Both the position numbers and the translations under genes were made by a program. From positions 1 to 64,000 of the forward strand of contig NZ_BGNG01000003.1 of assembly GCF_003203515.1 (NCBI RefSeq): a stretch of DNA of 64,000 bases. Reading direction: 5' to 3'. A model generated the notes under the pieces. The model saw nothing but the letters and a program-made list of their open reading frames with translations. It did no database searches and was not told the DNA's origin. Below are positions 34,842 to 44,295 of this stretch, piece after piece (positions within the stretch are counted from its first letter, which is position 1; each line of letters begins with the position of its first letter). This DNA comes from Glaciecola sp. KUL10 (GTDB lineage: Bacteria; Pseudomonadota; Gammaproteobacteria; Enterobacterales; Alteromonadaceae).

Positions 34842-35642
34842 TCAACTTGCAAGTTTTTGTTTGGGAGGAAATCGTGGTTCAAACAAACCGAGCTTTTTAG
34901 CTTCTTCGACCATTGCCATGATGTCCATTTTAGAGATTTCAAATAGATCGTCGAACTGCTCTAAAATGTAATATAAGGGTTGCATTATATCAATTCGATA
35001 AGGGGTTCTTAACACATCAATAGGCACAAGGGGCTTTCTAATTGCCTCATTACTTTCAAGTGCGTAGTGAGTCTCGCCTGGCGACGATAATATACCACCA
35101 CCATATATCCGAAGCCCTTCATTTGTTTTTACTAAGCCAAATTCAACTGTAAACCAATAAAGTCTAGCGAGGTAAATACGATCCTCTTTGCTCGCGGCTA
35201 AACCCAACTGACCATAGACATGTGTAAAGTGTGCAAATGCTGGATTAGTGAGCAACGGGCAATGCCCGAATATTTCATGAAAAATATCAGGCTCTTGGAG
35301 GTAGTCGAACTCGTCCTTGCTTCTTATAAACGTAGCGACAGGAAAACGCTTATTAGCCAACAGGGTAAAAAATTCTGTAAAGTTTATCAATGCGGGGACA
35401 GCCGCCGTTTGCCAACCAGTTTCACGCATCAAAACTTCGTCTATATCAGGAAGTTGTGGAATGCAGTCACTCGGCAACTTGAGCAACTCAATACCTTGCA
35501 TATACTCCTTGCAAGCACGTCCCTTGAGAAGCTCAATTTGACGCTCGTATAACAACTTCCAAGTTTCATTTTCCTCATTTGACCATTCGATCAAGCCTTG
35601 CTCATCAATTTGCTTCGATGAATAACTAGTGCTTTTACTCAT
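34842..35642 (-). CDS. phhA: Phenylalanine-4-hydroxylase
   Basis: Iron- and pterin-dependent monooxygenase that converts phenylalanine to tyrosine. The 266 residues match bacterial monomeric enzymes without the mammalian regulatory domain. The iron ligands are visible: H122 and H127 in FHEIFGHCPL and E167 in YWFTVEFGL. Pterin and substrate-binding elements lie at QEPDIFHEI and the GGGILSSPGE loop (about 181). No dehydratase (phhB) gene is adjacent. A TyrR box lies about 100 bases upstream, which supports TyrR control. Confidence 0.95.
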   Translation of the reverse strand: MSKSTSYSSKQIDEQGLIEWSNEENETWKLLYERQIELLKGRACKEYMQGIELLKLPSDCIPQLPDIDEVLMRETGWQTAAVPALINFTEFFTLLANKRFPVATFIRSKDEFDYLQEPDIFHEIFGHCPLLTNPAFAHFTHVYGQLGLAASKEDRIYLARLYWFTVEFGLVKTNEGLRIYGGGILSSPGETHYALESNEAIRKPLVPIDVLRTPYRIDIMQPLYYILEQFDDLFEISKMDIMAMVEEAKKLGLFEPRFPPKQKLAS

Positions 35643-35741
35643 TACTTCACGACAATGTTAAAAATGATGTGCGGATGTTACTTAATTTTCACTTTTTAAC
35701 CATCTTTTGGCTTTCCAAGTGGTGATGATAATTCAAACTTT

Positions 35742-35759
35742 TGTAATTATTTGTTTACA
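35742..35759 (-). promoter_or_regulatory. TyrR box upstream of phhA
   Basis: On the minus strand TGTAAA-CAAATA-ATTACA matches the TyrR consensus TGTAAA-N6-TTTACA with a single mismatch. It lies about 100 bases before phhA, next to the tyrR gene, and is the only good TyrR box seen in this block. Confidence 0.75.
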
Positions 35760-35792
35760 CTCGTGCTATTACCAAGCATTAACGTCAAATAA

Positions 35793-35819
35793 AAAAACGC
35801 CGCTTGAAGCGGCGTTTTT
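35793..35819. terminator. Rho-independent terminator after pspC
   Basis: AAAAACGCCGCTT and AAGCGGCGTTTTT pair around GA/TG, a G+C-rich stem with A/T flanks. It ends the leftward psp operon and separates it from the phhA promoter region. Confidence 0.9.
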
Positions 35820-35879
35820 ACTGGATTGTGTGTGCAAACAGAATGAATAGCTAGTTTTGATAAATATAGGAATTTATAC

Positions 35880-36362
35880 CTAAAGCCGACTAATTTCTCG
35901 ATTCAATTGAAACTCTTTTGAAGTTACATAAGTTTCAAGCTTTCTTAACCGAGTTTCGGTTCCTCTAAACCTTTGTTGGATATCAAAAAAAGCTTGTCTA
36001 GGAGGTTCACCTGCTTGCCAAACTCTAGATTTAACTTCAATTTTACTATCGCCATTTGCCTGTGCATTTTTGTAGCCTTTACCAGCGTACTCGCCACTTG
36101 GCGAAACCGGATTGGGTACATAAGCATTTTTCGAAGTCATATCGTCGCTATACCCAATCGGTTTTTTATCTAAAATAAACCAAGCGGCGATGTAAGTAAC
36201 AATAACAAAAGGGCCCGCTAGTAAGAAAAAAGCAGTAACAGTAAGGATTCTGACCAACCATTTCTCTAAGCCAAAATATTCGGCTATACCAGCGCAAACA
36301 CCTGCTATACGAGCATTTTTTGAATCTCTATAAAGCGTTTTTGTTCTATCAAATCCACTCAT
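35880..36362 (-). CDS. pspC: Phage shock protein C
   Basis: Inner-membrane envelope-stress sensor that, with PspB, releases PspA inhibition of PspF. The 160 residues have the PspC domain at the start (about 8-65; RIAGVCAGIAEYFGLEKWLVRILTV then a membrane helix to WFILDKKP). A longer soluble tail with a coiled-coil segment follows (about 110-155). The ATG at 36362 overlaps the pspB stop (ATGA) and has GGAGGG upstream. The tail after the membrane domain is longer than in E. coli PspC (119 residues). Confidence 0.9.
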   Translation of the reverse strand: MSGFDRTKTLYRDSKNARIAGVCAGIAEYFGLEKWLVRILTVTAFFLLAGPFVIVTYIAAWFILDKKPIGYSDDMTSKNAYVPNPVSPSGEYAGKGYKNAQANGDSKIEVKSRVWQAGEPPRQAFFDIQQRFRGTETRLRKLETYVTSKEFQLNREISRL

Positions 36363-36598
36363 GCTCTTTCCCTCCACTTAGGCGCTTCTTCATCAAGAAT
36401 TTGCTCAAGGGTTTGAATACGGTCAGACATCAATTCGGCTTTTTCCGCTAAGGTTTGCAAGCTTGCAAATTCTTCTTCTGATAACCCTTGGCTAACTTGC
36501 TTCTTGCTCTTGTAATGCAATATGAGCCAGATAGGCGCAACAAATAAAACGAATAAGATTAAAGGAACGCCCATAAATATAACGATCAATTCATCCAT
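36359..36598 (-). CDS. pspB: Phage shock protein B
   Basis: A 79-residue membrane-anchored partner of PspC. It has an N-terminal helix (about 4-28, LIVIFMGVPLILFVLFVAPIW) and a cytoplasmic coiled coil (about 38-75; LSEEEFASLQTLAEKAELM...RIQTLEQILDEEAP), as in E. coli PspB. A strong AAGGAG site precedes the ATG. It is the middle gene of pspABC. Confidence 0.93.
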   Translation of the reverse strand: MDELIVIFMGVPLILFVLFVAPIWLILHYKSKKQVSQGLSEEEFASLQTLAEKAELMSDRIQTLEQILDEEAPKWRERA

Positions 36599-36715
36599 TT
36601 TCGATCTCCTTAAAGTGTAATAGTGCTAACGGTTTCGAATTCAGGTAACCCCTATCGAATTCGTTTTTATTAATTAAAGAGTGGCACATAACACGCCACT
36701 CAACAATGTTTTAGC

Positions 36716-37429
36716 TTAAGCTTTTTTAGCTTTGCTCGCCGTCTTAACCGCAGTTGGCTTAGACGGTGCACTATTACCTTTCATTTTTTCTTTAAGAGCA
36801 GCTAGTTCATCTTCAATTTTGCTATCTGACTCAAGTTCTGCAAATTCGTCTTTCAACGTCTTTTTACCTATATCATAGGCTTCAACCTGTGACTCCAAGC
36901 CATCAATTTTACGCTCAAATTGCTCAAACTTTCCCATGGCCGCATCGATATTAGAACTATCTAGACGCTTTTTAACTTCAAGACGAGAACTTACCGTCTT
37001 TTGTCGCATAATTATCGTTTTTTGACGGCTCTTTGCATCTGCTAGCTTTTCTTGAAGCTGTGCTGTTTCACTTTGCAACTTAGCCAACTCGTTTTCAATA
37101 AGCTCAAGCTCTGACTTGAGTGTCGCTGCAGCTTCAGCAGACTTTTTCTTCTCTTGTAGAGCGGCTCTTGCCAAATCTTCACGGTCTTTACTTAGCGCAA
37201 GTTCAGCTTTCGCTGCCCACTCAGCTTCTTCCGCTTCGTATTTACTTATTTGGTGCGCAACATCCTTTTTATTTGCGATAGTCTTTGCTGAAGCAGAGCG
37301 AACCTCAACTAAGGTATCTTCCATTTCTTGGATAATAAGACGAACCAATTTTTCTGGATCTTCAGCTTTATCTAAAAGTGCGTTAATGTTCGAGTTAACA
37401 ATATCTGTGAATCTTGAAAATATACCCAT
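36716..37429 (-). CDS. pspA: Phage shock protein A
   Basis: ESCRT-III/IM30-like peripheral membrane protein of 237 residues, mostly coiled coil. It maintains membrane integrity and binds PspF to hold it inactive in unstressed cells. The start (GIFSRFTDIVNSNINALLDKAEDPEKLVR) is the membrane-binding amphipathic helix plus the conserved PEK element. The end is lysine- and alanine-rich. It is first in pspABC and divergent from its activator pspF. A gap of about 117 bases separates it from pspB. Confidence 0.96.
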   Translation of the reverse strand: MGIFSRFTDIVNSNINALLDKAEDPEKLVRLIIQEMEDTLVEVRSASAKTIANKKDVAHQISKYEAEEAEWAAKAELALSKDREDLARAALQEKKKSAEAAATLKSELELIENELAKLQSETAQLQEKLADAKSRQKTIIMRQKTVSSRLEVKKRLDSSNIDAAMGKFEQFERKIDGLESQVEAYDIGKKTLKDEFAELESDSKIEDELAALKEKMKGNSAPSKPTAVKTASKAKKA

Positions 37430-37511
37430 AATAATTACCTCTGCTGTTTGTCGTAATTTCTAATTAAGAACGAGATGTGAGTATCACGCCGTTCAAACTT
37501 ACTAATACCTA

Positions 37512-37527
37512 TTCAATATGCTTGCCA
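37512..37527 (-). promoter_or_regulatory. Sigma-54 promoter of pspABC
   Basis: On the minus strand TGGCAAGCATATTGAA has the -24 GG followed after 10 bases by GA at the -12 position (usual GC), with TGGCA and TTG matching the consensus. It lies about 83 bases before pspA, where PspF would act. The rest of the 296-base gap to pspF should hold the PspF sites, which were not resolved by eye. Confidence 0.65.
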
Positions 37528-37725
37528 ACTTAAAAATAACAGTTAAGCCATTGTTTATTATGGATATTATTAAATTTCAGATATTTACAGAGTTTTGTGA
37601 TTTTATGAAGTACACTATTAATTAGCGAAATTGACTAATTAAGTGTGTTTTGTTGTTCATTTGTTTTCCATAACTCAAATGCTTGGCACCTTAACTCGTT
37701 ACTAGTATATATAATAGGTCACATA

Positions 37726-38805
37726 ATGAGTCGTTTTAGACAACAAGATAATCTTCTTGGACAAGCCAATAGCTTTTTAGAGATTCTTGAGCAAATATCG
37801 CAGATTGCGCCGCTCAATAAACCGGTCTTAGTAATAGGCGAACGCGGAACCGGTAAAGAACTCATCGCTGCCCGCCTTCACTTTTTGTCTCAAAGGTGGG
37901 AGCAAAACTACGTTAAACTAAATTGCGCTGCATTGAATGATAACTTACTGGAAAGTGAGCTTTTCGGTTACGAGGCAGGCGCATTTACCGGCGCATCAAA
38001 ACGACGAGAAGGACGCTTTGAATATGCCGATAACGGCACGTTATTCTTAGATGAACTTGCAAACACCTCGGCACTTATCCAAGAAAAGCTGCTTAGAGTT
38101 ATCGAATATGGCGAATTTGAGCGTGTAGGTGGCACTCGTACTGTCAAGGTTGACGTGCGCTTAATTGCGGCCACTAATGAAGACCTCCCGACGCTTGCGG
38201 ATCAAGGTGAGTTTAGAGCTGATTTATTAGACAGACTTGCATTTGACGTTGTGACGATTCCGCCCCTGCGCAATAGGCAAGAAGACATCATGATGTTAGC
38301 AGAGCACTTTGCGATCAATATGGCTCGAGAATTAGAGCTTGAGCTATTTAGTGGATTCAGCGCAAAAGCAAAAAGTAAACTGCTTGAATACGACTGGCCT
38401 GGGAACATTCGTGAATTAAAAAACGTGGTTGAGCGCGCAGTCTATCGAAACAATCCGCACTTGCCTGTTCACGATATTGTGCTGGACCCTTTTGAATCAG
38501 CTTTTAGACCTAAATCTCGTACAAAGGCCCCTAAGCAAATTGCAGTTGATAGCGTTTCTTCAGCCATAGATGAACAAATCCTAAGCGAAACATCTGAGAA
38601 ATCTAGCACTGACACTACGGTGCCTCTTACTTTTCCGATTGACCTAAAGGAAACATCCCAAAATTTTGAGATTGATTTAATAAAGCAAGCACTAAAAGAT
38701 GCGCAATTTAACCAGAAAAAAACTGCAGAGAAGCTTTCGTTGACGTATCATCAACTTAGAGGATATTTGAAGAAATATAATTTACTCGATAACGCCGAAG
38801 AATAA
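37726..38805 (+). CDS. pspF: Psp operon transcriptional activator
   Basis: Sigma-54-dependent activator of 359 residues without a receiver domain, like E. coli PspF. Walker A GERGTGKE (about 33-40), the GAFTGA loop intact (FGYEAGAFTGASKR, about 78-91), Walker B LFLDELA and a C-terminal Fis-type helix-turn-helix (NQKKTAEKLSLTYHQLRGYLKKY, about 328-350) are visible. A roughly 45-residue linker rich in Ser/Thr precedes the last domain, longer than in E. coli. ATG 37726 gives the normal N-terminus. It ends overlapping sapA by one base (TAATG). Confidence 0.95.
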   Translation: MSRFRQQDNLLGQANSFLEILEQISQIAPLNKPVLVIGERGTGKELIAARLHFLSQRWEQNYVKLNCAALNDNLLESELFGYEAGAFTGASKRREGRFEYADNGTLFLDELANTSALIQEKLLRVIEYGEFERVGGTRTVKVDVRLIAATNEDLPTLADQGEFRADLLDRLAFDVVTIPPLRNRQEDIMMLAEHFAINMARELELELFSGFSAKAKSKLLEYDWPGNIRELKNVVERAVYRNNPHLPVHDIVLDPFESAFRPKSRTKAPKQIAVDSVSSAIDEQILSETSEKSSTDTTVPLTFPIDLKETSQNFEIDLIKQALKDAQFNQKKTAEKLSLTYHQLRGYLKKYNLLDNAEE

Positions 38806-40445
38806 TGAAACCGAAGAAGCACTTGAACGCGTTCAATTTAGCTCTTTTTCGCTGCTTTGCCATAGGGCTAGCCGGCCTGCTTCAAGCGTGTTCGCAACCG
38901 ACTGAAACAGTAGATAAAGATGGTATTACATTTTGTTCTGAGAGCAGTCCCAATACCTTTAACCCTCAGCTAGATACCTCGAGCACGACGGCCGACGCTT
39001 CAGCTCATCAAATTTACGATCGTTTGTTAGAGTTTGATCCAGAAAATGGACGTATTGAACCTGGACTTGCCAGCAGTTGGTTAGTCAGTAGGGATGGACT
39101 GACCTATACATTTCAATTGCGTAAGGACGTTAAATTTCATACAACGTCATATTTTACGCCTACGCGCAATTTTAATGCTGACGATGTGATTTTCAGTATT
39201 GATAGATGGCGCAAAGCAAGCCATCCTTATCATGCAGTATCTGGCGGTAGTTATCCGTATTTTGACAGCCTAAACCTTCAAAATACGATTAAGGATGTTA
39301 AACGCATTAATGGCTATCGAGTAGAAATTTCACTCCACAAGCCAGATAGCTCGTTCCTTGCAAATCTTGCAACTGATTTTTCAGTAGTACTCTCTGCCGA
39401 ATATGCAATGCAGCTTATGGCGGCAGGTTCACCAAGTCAATTGGATAAATCACCTATCGGAACTGGTCCATATCGATTTGTTGGCTACCGCAAAGATCAA
39501 TACATAAGGTTTGAGCGCAATCCTGATTATTTTTTGGAGACCAAAGGTGCAAAGCACCTTATTTTTGATATCACGCCAAAAAGTTCACTTAGGTTCGCTA
39601 AGTTAATCACTGGAGAGTGTGATGCAGTTGCTTTTCCCTCTCAAGCTGATTTAGAAGTTATCAGTCAGCGTGAAGATTTAACCCTTATGCAAAAACCGGG
39701 ATTAAACGTGGGTTTTTGGGCATTTAACACAAGTAAACCGCCATTTAATAATCCCAATGTACGAAAAGCACTCTCGCTTGCAATAGACAAAACATCATTG
39801 ATAGAAGCTATTTATTTGGGCCAAGCTACACGCGCTAAAAACCTTGTTCCTTCTGCCTCTTGGGCATATCAGCCAAATGCAAGTGAAAGTGGTTATAATC
39901 CAGTCGAAGCTAGGCGTTTGTTGGATGAGGCTGGAATTGCTTATGATTTTGCCATGACCATCTGGGCCATGCCCGTTCAGCGTGCATACAATCCTAATGC
40001 AATGAAAATGGCACAATTAATGAGCGCATATTTAGAGGCGGTAGGGATAAACGTCGAAATTGTAAGTTACGATTGGAATCGATTTAGAGAGAATTTACGG
40101 CTAGGCATGCATGATTCAGTTTTGATCGGTTGGTCTGCTGATAACGGAGACCCTGATAATTTCTATCGTCCACTTCTAACATGTGCAGCTATCCCTTCGG
40201 GGACTAACAGAGCGATGTGGTGCAATCGACAATACGATGCCATCATCGAAGCGGCTTTACTTACTGATGATTTTGAGCAACGAAAAGTGCTTTATCATCG
40301 GGCAAATCAACTTTTATTTGACGAAGCGCCATTGGTGCCTATTGCACATGCGTTTCAATATCAAGCAATTTCAAATGATATTGATGGAATGGTCATTAAC
40401 CCCTTTGGCGGTATTCGTTTTGATAACGTGGTGCGAAAACCATGA
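38805..40445 (+). CDS. sapA: Peptide ABC transporter substrate-binding protein SapA
   Basis: Periplasmic solute-binding protein of the DppA/OppA type (546 residues), part of the Sap system linked to antimicrobial peptide resistance and peptide/polyamine uptake. The N-terminal signal (about 8-28) ends LLQAC, so the protein may be lipidated or cleaved nearby. Family motifs are FCSESSPNTFNPQ, IYDRLLEFDPENG and RNPDYF. The start codon overlaps the pspF stop, so translation is coupled; pspF-sapABCDF is a conserved gammaproteobacterial arrangement. Confidence 0.93.
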   Translation: MKPKKHLNAFNLALFRCFAIGLAGLLQACSQPTETVDKDGITFCSESSPNTFNPQLDTSSTTADASAHQIYDRLLEFDPENGRIEPGLASSWLVSRDGLTYTFQLRKDVKFHTTSYFTPTRNFNADDVIFSIDRWRKASHPYHAVSGGSYPYFDSLNLQNTIKDVKRINGYRVEISLHKPDSSFLANLATDFSVVLSAEYAMQLMAAGSPSQLDKSPIGTGPYRFVGYRKDQYIRFERNPDYFLETKGAKHLIFDITPKSSLRFAKLITGECDAVAFPSQADLEVISQREDLTLMQKPGLNVGFWAFNTSKPPFNNPNVRKALSLAIDKTSLIEAIYLGQATRAKNLVPSASWAYQPNASESGYNPVEARRLLDEAGIAYDFAMTIWAMPVQRAYNPNAMKMAQLMSAYLEAVGINVEIVSYDWNRFRENLRLGMHDSVLIGWSADNGDPDNFYRPLLTCAAIPSGTNRAMWCNRQYDAIIEAALLTDDFEQRKVLYHRANQLLFDEAPLVPIAHAFQYQAISNDIDGMVINPFGGIRFDNVVRKP

Positions 40446-41473
40446 TCACATTGTTAATTCGCTATCTAAACCTATTGACCATTACATTTGGTGTGTTGAT
40501 CGTTTTCTCATTTGCTCTAGCATATTTGTTTCCTGGTGATGTTCTCACCAATATGTCAGGTATAGTGCCGCAAAGTGATGCCCAGCGCCAAGCACTTGAA
40601 AAAGCTTATAAACTCGACCAGAGTATATTTTCTCAATTTTGGCACTATTTAAGTAATCTATTTGCTGGAAACTGGGGGGTGAGTTTCGTTTCCCAAGCGG
40701 ACTTGTTAAGTGAAATAAAAATCGCATTTCCTGCCACAATAGAATTAACGCTTTATGCACTCCTTGTCGCAGTATTTATAGGTATTCCCATAGGCTTTAT
40801 CGGCGGCTTAAATCACCATAAACCTTTTGATTTTGGCGTAGTGTGTTATAGCGTTATCAGCTATTCCTTCCCCGTCTTCTGGCTAGCACTGATTTTCATC
40901 ACTATTTTTTCATTACAAGCAGGTATGTTCCCACTGTCCGGTCGAATCAACCTACTCTTCGATATCCCTCATCAAAGTGGCTTTATTTTGCTCGATATTT
41001 TTTATTCAAATATTGATAACAAATCGGCGGCCTACATCGATGCATTTAAACATTTAGCCTTACCAACGTTATCCATCGCGATTGTAACAACTGCTATTTT
41101 CATTCGTTTTGCCAGAAGAAGTATTATGGATGTGATGGAAATGGGGTATATCGATGCTGCTAAATCACGAGGCTTCACTACTACACAAATTTTCTTCAAG
41201 CACGGCCTGCGCAATGCCCTATTACCCATTTTGCCTCTCATGGCTTTGCAAGTATCAACGCTCATTACGAATGCAATGGTGGTCGAAACAATATTTTCGT
41301 GGCCAGGTATTGGAAGTTGGTTAATCCAAGCAATTTATCAACGAGACTACCCTGCAATACGAATGGGCATGCTTGTAGTTTCAGTATTTGTAGTGACATT
41401 AACAATCACTATTGAGTTTTTAAGTCGAGCAATCGACCCTGCAAGGGACAGATTTGAACGTGTCTCAGTTTAA
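40442..41473 (+). CDS. sapB: Peptide ABC transporter permease SapB
   Basis: Inner-membrane permease of 343 residues, DppB/OppB type, with about six membrane segments. The ABC-permease EAA motif appears at YIDAAKSRGFTTTQIFFKHGLRNALLP (about 237-263) in the cytoplasmic loop that contacts the ATPases. It overlaps sapA by 4 bases and sapC by 20. Confidence 0.94.
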   Translation: MITLLIRYLNLLTITFGVLIVFSFALAYLFPGDVLTNMSGIVPQSDAQRQALEKAYKLDQSIFSQFWHYLSNLFAGNWGVSFVSQADLLSEIKIAFPATIELTLYALLVAVFIGIPIGFIGGLNHHKPFDFGVVCYSVISYSFPVFWLALIFITIFSLQAGMFPLSGRINLLFDIPHQSGFILLDIFYSNIDNKSAAYIDAFKHLALPTLSIAIVTTAIFIRFARRSIMDVMEMGYIDAAKSRGFTTTQIFFKHGLRNALLPILPLMALQVSTLITNAMVVETIFSWPGIGSWLIQAIYQRDYPAIRMGMLVVSVFVVTLTITIEFLSRAIDPARDRFERVSV

Positions 41474-42353
41474 TTTATACCAAGAAGAGTTTCAGCCCTC
41501 TCCGATTAAGAACATTTGGCTAGAGTTTAAACAAAGCCATTTTGCCCTCGCTGGGCTAGCGGTATTACTCGTTTTTTGTACTATCGCCATTGTCGGGCCT
41601 ATTTTCGCACCTTATGATCCAAGTTTACAAAATACTAATGCTTTATTATTGCCGCCTTCTTGGGCCAGTAATGGCAGTATTTCACACCTTTTAGGAACCG
41701 ACAGTCTTGGTCGCGATGTGTTTGCAAGAGTATTGTATGGCAGTCAAACCACCTTTGTTTCATCAGTAGTGCTTGTTGCAGTTGCACTGATTGTTGGAGT
41801 AACGTTAGGGACCTTGGCCGGCATGTCATCTGGTGTACGTTCCAGTATCTTGAATCACTTTTTAGATGCTCTACTCGCTATTCCAACGCTATTAATCGCG
41901 ATTATTATCGTTGCGATTCTGGGCACCGGTCTTATCAACTCGATGCTGGCAATTATATTGGCTTTGATACCGCAATTTGTGCATCAGACCCGAACGTTTG
42001 TGCGCAATGAAATGGAAAAAGACTACATATTATTAGACAAGCTAGATGGTGCTGGAAAATTCAGGATTTTTTGGCATTCAATTCTGCCAGCCATGTTTGA
42101 ATTACTCGCAGTCCAAAGCACCATCGCTCTTTCAATTGCGATTATTGACATTTCAGCATTAGGCTTTTTAAACCTTGGGGCACAGGGAGTAACAGTAGAA
42201 CTCGGCGCTATGTTATCGCAAAGCCTAGAATCTGCCTATGTAGCACCTTGGTTGGTAATTGTGCCTGGCCTATGCGTTTTCATGCTCGTTTTATCGGTGA
42301 ATATCGTAGGTGAAGGTTTGCGATCTGCCTTGCGAAATAGGTTAATACACTAA
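41454..42353 (+). CDS. sapC: Peptide ABC transporter permease SapC
   Basis: Second permease of the Sap transporter (299 residues, DppC/OppC type). Markers are an N-terminal extension before the first helix, the LGTDSLGRDVFARVLYG motif (about 78-94), and the EAA-type loop DYILLDKLDGAGKFRIFWHSILPAM (about 190-214). It starts inside the end of sapB and ends one base into sapD. Confidence 0.94.
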   Translation: MNVSQFNLYQEEFQPSPIKNIWLEFKQSHFALAGLAVLLVFCTIAIVGPIFAPYDPSLQNTNALLLPPSWASNGSISHLLGTDSLGRDVFARVLYGSQTTFVSSVVLVAVALIVGVTLGTLAGMSSGVRSSILNHFLDALLAIPTLLIAIIIVAILGTGLINSMLAIILALIPQFVHQTRTFVRNEMEKDYILLDKLDGAGKFRIFWHSILPAMFELLAVQSTIALSIAIIDISALGFLNLGAQGVTVELGAMLSQSLESAYVAPWLVIVPGLCVFMLVLSVNIVGEGLRSALRNRLIH

Positions 42354-43504
42354 TGCCTTTACTAGACATCAAAAACCTCACGCTGGAAATCGACGCTGGC
42401 ACAGAACGCGTAAAAGCACTTGATAAAGTCAGTCTCACCGTAAATGAAGGTGAAATCAGGGCATTAGTTGGCGAATCTGGATCAGGTAAAAGTCTAATAG
42501 TGCGTTCAATTATTGGTGCGGTTCCTGATCATTGGACAATTACCGCTGATAGATTAACTTGGAAAGGCCAAAATTTGATGGCGATGACGCAAGAGCAAAG
42601 GCGTCAAATAATGAGACGAGAGATTGCGGTTGTATTTCAAGACCCTACATCATCACTTGATCCTTCTGCAACATTGGGCGATCAACTAGAAGAAAGTATT
42701 CCGCCAGAATTTGTAGGGTCTGGTGCATTTTGGCAAAAACGTAAGCAAAGAAAAGAGATTGCCATCAGTTTGCTTCACAAAGTTGGTATTAAAGATCATG
42801 TCAGTTGTATGAACAGGTACCCGCACGAAATCGCAGTCGATATTAGTCAAAAATTTATGATTGCCATGGCACTTGTATCAGAGCCAGCTATCTTAATTGC
42901 TGACGACCCAACTCGCAGTATGGAGTCAACTACAAAAAACCAGATATTAAAGTTACTGACAAGGTTAAACGAGACTAAAAATTTAGGTATTTTATTTGTC
43001 AGTCATGATTTGTTAGCGATCTCCAGTATGGCGCATACGATGACTGTTTTATACTGTGGACAAACGGTTGAATCAGGAAAAGTGAGACATTTACATAGGC
43101 GACCATTGCACCCTTACACCAGAGCACTTTTAGACAGTGCGCCTAGTTTTCAAACAAACTTGCCGCCTAAATCAAAACTTTCAACGCTTAAAGGCACAAT
43201 CCCTACCCTTCAGCACTTGCCAATAGGGTGTCGCTTGGGGCCAAGATGTCCTAGTGCAAAACGAGATTGTGTTAAAGTACCAGAACTTAGAAGTATCCAA
43301 AATCATACATACAGCTGCCACTTCCCGCTACACATGCCGAATTCAGGTCAAGGTAAAGCGAAAAAGCAAAATATTGATAAGGTTTCCGCAAAACAAGAAG
43401 CGGGGCAGACCGAAACGAAACTCTATCAGCGCATGCCACAACAAGCATCGCCTAAAAGTGCTTTAGGGCAAATTATCGAAGAACTGAAGGGTGAAAACGA
43501 ATGA
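42353..43504 (+). CDS. sapD: Peptide ABC transporter ATPase SapD (degenerate signature)
   Basis: ATP-binding protein of the Sap system, 383 residues, with the oligopeptide-transporter C-terminal extension (LPIGCRLGPRCPSAKRDC, about 288-305). Walker A is VGESGSGKS (about 38-46). The usual LSGGQ signature is replaced by AVDISQK and the Walker B end reads IADDPT, with Asp where the catalytic Glu normally stands. E. coli SapD also has a weak signature but keeps the Glu. A tail of about 50 extra polar residues follows the usual end. Confidence 0.9.
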   Translation: MPLLDIKNLTLEIDAGTERVKALDKVSLTVNEGEIRALVGESGSGKSLIVRSIIGAVPDHWTITADRLTWKGQNLMAMTQEQRRQIMRREIAVVFQDPTSSLDPSATLGDQLEESIPPEFVGSGAFWQKRKQRKEIAISLLHKVGIKDHVSCMNRYPHEIAVDISQKFMIAMALVSEPAILIADDPTRSMESTTKNQILKLLTRLNETKNLGILFVSHDLLAISSMAHTMTVLYCGQTVESGKVRHLHRRPLHPYTRALLDSAPSFQTNLPPKSKLSTLKGTIPTLQHLPIGCRLGPRCPSAKRDCVKVPELRSIQNHTYSCHFPLHMPNSGQGKAKKQNIDKVSAKQEAGQTETKLYQRMPQQASPKSALGQIIEELKGENE

Positions 43505-44295
43505 GTTGTGTTTTACGAGTTAAAGACTTGGTCTACACCTACAAAACGAAAAGAACACTTTTAAGCAAAACAGAGTGCTTTGAATTAGGTCCTATTAGCT
43601 TTTCGTTGGAAAAAGGTAAGACTTTGGCGATTACTGGCAACAATGGCTCAGGTAAAACGCTTTTAGCAAAAGCCTTGGTGGGAGGAATAAAACCAATTAA
43701 AGGGGAGATAGAGCTTGAGGGGCAAGGTTTGGTTAAAGAGCACCTACACCAATCAAACAAAGATATCCGTTTAATTCTTCAGCACAAAAAAGATGCTATC
43801 AACCCTGCGGTGACAATTGGTTCGATGCTGGACCAAACACTATTACTGAATACCGAACTTGATGCCTTAGACAGAAAACAAAAAATAGAAGATATCTTGG
43901 TAAAGGTTGGACTGTTGCGTGAGCATTACTATTTTTATCGTCACATGCTTTCTGACGGTCAACAACAAAGGGTTGCCTTAGCTCGCGCATTAATATTAGA
44001 GCCCAAAGTAGTCGTAGCCGACGAACCATTTGCTGCACTTGATCCATCTGTTCGCTCGCAAACCGTTAATCTCATATTAGCGTTACAAGAAGAGCTTGGC
44101 TTAGCTTTTGTATTTATTTCACAAAATCTTGGGATCATAAGGCACATTAGTGACTCAGTAATGGTATTAGACAAGGGACAAGTCATTGAATCCGGTTTGA
44201 CCAAAGAAGTATTTGAGCAACCGAAGCAAGAATTAACAGCTAAGTTAATTGAGTCACATTTTAGTTTAGTTGAGCGGCATTTTAGTCAAATGTGA
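43501..44295 (+). CDS. sapF: Peptide ABC transporter ATPase SapF
   Basis: Second ATP-binding protein of the Sap system (264 residues). All catalytic motifs are intact: Walker A GNNGSGKT, signature LSDGQQQRVALARAL and Walker B VVADEPFAALD, followed by the switch histidine region VFISQNLG (Gln in place of the usual His in this region). It overlaps sapD by 4 bases and ends the sap operon. With SapD degenerate, SapF probably supplies most of the ATPase activity. Confidence 0.93.
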   Translation: MSCVLRVKDLVYTYKTKRTLLSKTECFELGPISFSLEKGKTLAITGNNGSGKTLLAKALVGGIKPIKGEIELEGQGLVKEHLHQSNKDIRLILQHKKDAINPAVTIGSMLDQTLLLNTELDALDRKQKIEDILVKVGLLREHYYFYRHMLSDGQQQRVALARALILEPKVVVADEPFAALDPSVRSQTVNLILALQEELGLAFVFISQNLGIIRHISDSVMVLDKGQVIESGLTKEVFEQPKQELTAKLIESHFSLVERHFSQM

